From Candidatus Woesearchaeota archaeon (lineage in GTDB: Archaea; Nanobdellota; Nanobdellia; Woesearchaeales; UBA525), in contig DUGD01000016.1 in NCBI GenBank assembly GCA_013331575.1, positions 1 through 6,561 of the forward strand: 6,561 bases of DNA. The letters are read 5' to 3'. This document shows, piece by piece, positions 4,917 through 6,561 of this stretch. Made by a program: the position numbers and the translations under genes. The notes below the pieces were generated by a model. That model did not search any database and was not told where the DNA came from. It saw only the letters and a list, made by a program, of their open reading frames with translations. Within the stretch, counting starts at the first letter, position 1, and every line of letters starts with the position of its first letter.

Positions 4917-5675
4917 TTAGTTCTCTCCGTGCGAGATGGTGTCGATGCCGGCGTCCTCTATTATCTCCGCGGCGCGTTCTTCGCGCTTCTTGCGTTTCTT
5001 GCTCCTGCGCCGTTTCTTTGTCGGTTCGAGATGCGCCTCTTCGAGTATCTCCGTCGTGTCTTTCTCGATGGCCTTCGTCTCCTCACGGATCTCACGCAGG
5101 ATGGACAGGACTTCCGAGACGTCTTTCTCCGTCTTGAGGTTGACTTGGTAATCCAGTTCCGCGCGCAGCTCGCTTTTGTGGCTGGATCGGTTCTGGCTGA
5201 TCAAGATGAACATGGAGAGGAAGATGGCTTCGAGACTCACGACCATGGTGAGCAGGCCGAACGGGTACGGGTCGAACGGGTCGATGCCGAATGTCGGGTT
5301 GCCGTTGTTGATGTGTATCCACAGCGAGAACCATATAACATGGAACAATACGAACCATACATTGCCTGCGAACTCGGCGATGATATCGGCCATGTGGAGA
5401 CTGAACGATTCGATGTTCTCGAACTCCGAGTTCAGGTTCTTCGTCACGAAATGCAAGAATTGGTTGGTGCGGAACCAGTGCTGGTCCTCATCGGGCCGTT
5501 CGCACTCCTCGCAAGGCAGGAAACGTTCGCCGTGCTTGAACGCGGTGATATTCCAGCAATCAGAGCACTCATAGATAGCGCTCACCGGCACGGTGTCGCC
5601 GTTGCGATACTCCGATTTGGTCAACCGTAACATCGGCTTCCGCCGATTCGGCCGTGACCCCCACCCCTCAGCCAT
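4917..5675 (-). CDS. DUF1003 membrane protein with N-terminal zinc ribbon
   Basis: In this 252-aa protein, residues 35-67 form a zinc ribbon: C37-x2-C40 and C55-x2-C58, in YECSDCWNITAFKHGERFLPCEEC. A DUF1003 core follows. It has an amphipathic lead-in (FENIESFSLHMADIIAEFAGN), two membrane helices at about 105-122 and 139-160, FDPYPF at 134-139, and the signature SQNR at 160-163 followed by the AELDY segment. The C-terminus has a charged helical stretch (about 183-215) and a very basic cluster, KKRRRSKKRKKREE (220-233). DUF1003 proteins are widespread two-helix membrane proteins of unknown function; the ribbon suggests a nucleic-acid or partner-binding soluble head. The ATG at 5675 has a TATA box 27 bp upstream, which favours it over Met15. 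It is divergent from the methyltransferase gene. Confidence 0.85.
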   Translation of the reverse strand: MAEGWGSRPNRRKPMLRLTKSEYRNGDTVPVSAIYECSDCWNITAFKHGERFLPCEECERPDEDQHWFRTNQFLHFVTKNLNSEFENIESFSLHMADIIAEFAGNVWFVLFHVIWFSLWIHINNGNPTFGIDPFDPYPFGLLTMVVSLEAIFLSMFILISQNRSSHKSELRAELDYQVNLKTEKDVSEVLSILREIREETKAIEKDTTEILEEAHLEPTKKRRRSKKRKKREERAAEIIEDAGIDTISHGEN

Positions 5676-5693
5676 AAAAATGAGTACCGATGT

Positions 5694-5706
5694 CCCTTTT
5701 TAAATA
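5694..5706 (-). promoter_or_regulatory. TATA box of the DUF1003 gene
   Basis: TATTTAAAAAGGG on the minus strand is centred about 26 bp before the start codon at 5675, again predicting a leaderless message. A second AT-rich run (5711-5721) lies just behind it. Confidence 0.55.
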
Positions 5707-5791
5707 GCTTTCTTAAAAATAGGCGTCCAGACGGTCTGCAACATGCGAAGAAGCGAAGCGTAAAGGTTAGTTGCGAACAAGAGCTGGGCCG

Positions 5792-5815
5792 GCATGCTTT
5801 TATAGCACCGCATGC
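5792..5815 (+). promoter_or_regulatory. TATA box of the TrmA/RlmD-type gene, flanked by two GCATGC sites
   Basis: CTTTTATAG (5797-5805) is centred about 27 bp before the ATG at 5828. Identical palindromes GCATGC at 5792-5797 and 5810-5815 flank it. Binding of a protein there would block the promoter, but the sites are only 6 bp and may be coincidence. Confidence 0.5.
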
Positions 5816-5827
5816 AAGGATATCGGT

Positions 5828-6561
5828 ATGCGCCAGCCCAATGCTGCCGATGATTCTGATAATCCCGCTACTGCAATACCCGATACGAAGATGCCAGACG
5901 TACCATCTACCTCGGCAACTGCACCGGCAGATAGCGCTCCGGAGCGGACTTGGCGCGGCGAGATACGCAGCCTCGCGCAGGATGGCGTTGGCGTCGGCAC
6001 GATAGAGATGCCCGCAGGCGACCGAGTCCTACGCCGACCGATATTCGTGCCGTTCACCGCGCCCGGCGATCATGTCGAAGCAACGATCGGGCGCACCAAA
6101 GGAAAATACGCCTACGGCACGTTGCGGTCCATCATCACGCCATCGCAGCACCGCGTGCAACCATCATGCCCCCATTTCACTGTATGCGGCGGTTGTAATC
6201 TCGAACATGTCGCGTACGACGAGCAAGTGCGGCAGAAAGAACAGATGCTCCAATTCCTCCTCGACCGTCGCGGTATCGCGCTGCCGCACCCCGTCAAAGT
6301 CATCGCGTCACCGACCCAGCACCACTACAGGAAGCGGTCGAAGATAGCGGTGCGTTTCGACGGCAAAAGAATCATCGCTGGATTCAGGAGGTATCATTCG
6401 CACGATGTCATCGCTGTACGGGAATGCTTTATCGTCGCGCCGGAGATCCTCGCGTTCATCACGCTCATCAACAACTCGCCGCCGGAAGACGAATTGCCGC
6501 CGGTCACGGTCGAATTGCTCGCTGTCGCGGGAGAGAGCGGCAAGCTCGGTGTGCTCGTTGC
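5828..6561 (+). CDS. TrmA/RlmD-type 5-methyluridine methyltransferase, N-terminal part
   Basis: The frame stays open to the right edge, giving 244 residues, so the catalytic SAM domain is not in view. Residues 1-40 are a disordered Ala/Pro/Asp-rich extension. About 41-103 form a TRAM RNA-binding domain (WRGEIRSLAQDGVGVGTI ... VPFTAPGDHVEATI). The iron-sulfur cysteines follow: C114-x5-C120-x2-C123 in CPHFTVCGGCNLEH, then the Y-x2-Q-x3-K continuation. The fourth Cys is probably C200, after HYRKRSKIAVRF and GFRRYHSHDV. This is the RumA/TrmA family, which makes m5U in tRNA (U54) or 23S rRNA; archaeal members of both kinds are known, and the site cannot be told from this half. The start at 5828 is supported by the TATA spacing; Met22 is the alternative. 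Confidence 0.88.
   Translation, partial: MRQPNAADDSDNPATAIPDTKMPDVPSTSATAPADSAPERTWRGEIRSLAQDGVGVGTIEMPAGDRVLRRPIFVPFTAPGDHVEATIGRTKGKYAYGTLRSIITPSQHRVQPSCPHFTVCGGCNLEHVAYDEQVRQKEQMLQFLLDRRGIALPHPVKVIASPTQHHYRKRSKIAVRFDGKRIIAGFRRYHSHDVIAVRECFIVAPEILAFITLINNSPPEDELPPVTVELLAVAGESGKLGVLV

Noticed and set aside
4929..5630. 233-codon plus-strand ORF
   Set aside because: Antisense shadow of the zinc-ribbon/DUF1003 gene.
1..6561. CRISPR array or complete insertion sequence
   Set aside because: No regularly spaced repeats and no transposase are present. The only long repeats are the spacer elements around the Trm5 gene.

Overview
The window looks archaeal. Four of the larger genes have an AT-rich TATA-like box about 26 bp upstream of the start codon, so their transcripts would be leaderless or nearly so. 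The protein content also fits: a Trm5-type tRNA methyltransferase with the archaeal D1 domain, a short winged-helix regulator, a 7TM protein of unknown family, and a zinc-ribbon DUF1003 protein. The Archaea call is fairly safe. A closer placement (for example a DPANN or euryarchaeal metagenomic lineage) is only a guess.

Layout. Positions 1-261 hold at best the last 44 codons of a gene running off the left edge, plus two long GC-rich inverted repeats. A 59-codon minus-strand gene with a near-perfect Shine-Dalgarno follows (262-441). The 300-bp divergent spacer (442-741) contains a compact, highly base-paired segment at 577-686. Then come two co-oriented genes, a 7TM protein (742-1401) and a winged-helix regulator that overlaps it or starts 8 bp after it. 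A 496-residue protein with its own promoter follows (1747-3237); it combines a GHKL-like ATPase region with a C-terminal HEIDH zincin-like motif. A 320-bp convergent spacer separates it from the minus-strand Trm5-family gene (3557-4585). After a 330-bp spacer comes the minus-strand zinc-ribbon/DUF1003 gene (4917-5675), divergent from a TrmA/RlmD-type 5-methyluridine methyltransferase that is cut by the right edge (5828-6561).

The most unusual signal is in the spacers. Those on both sides of the Trm5 gene carry diverged direct copies of one 118-149 bp element (3410-3527 and 4668-4816). The copies share three blocks in the same order, including an exact 16-bp match. In each copy the two ends pair into a stem interrupted by a 3-nt AAG bulge. 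The segment at 577-686 has unrelated sequence over most of its length but the same closing architecture: stem, AAG bulge on the 3' arm, second stem, and an interior with a short and a long hairpin. Paired positions differ between the three while pairing is kept, which suggests a structured RNA or a mobile palindromic repeat family.

Functionally, two RNA-modifying methyltransferases sit close together but in separate transcription units. The 7TM/winged-helix pair and the GHKL/zincin protein have no clear pathway link to them.
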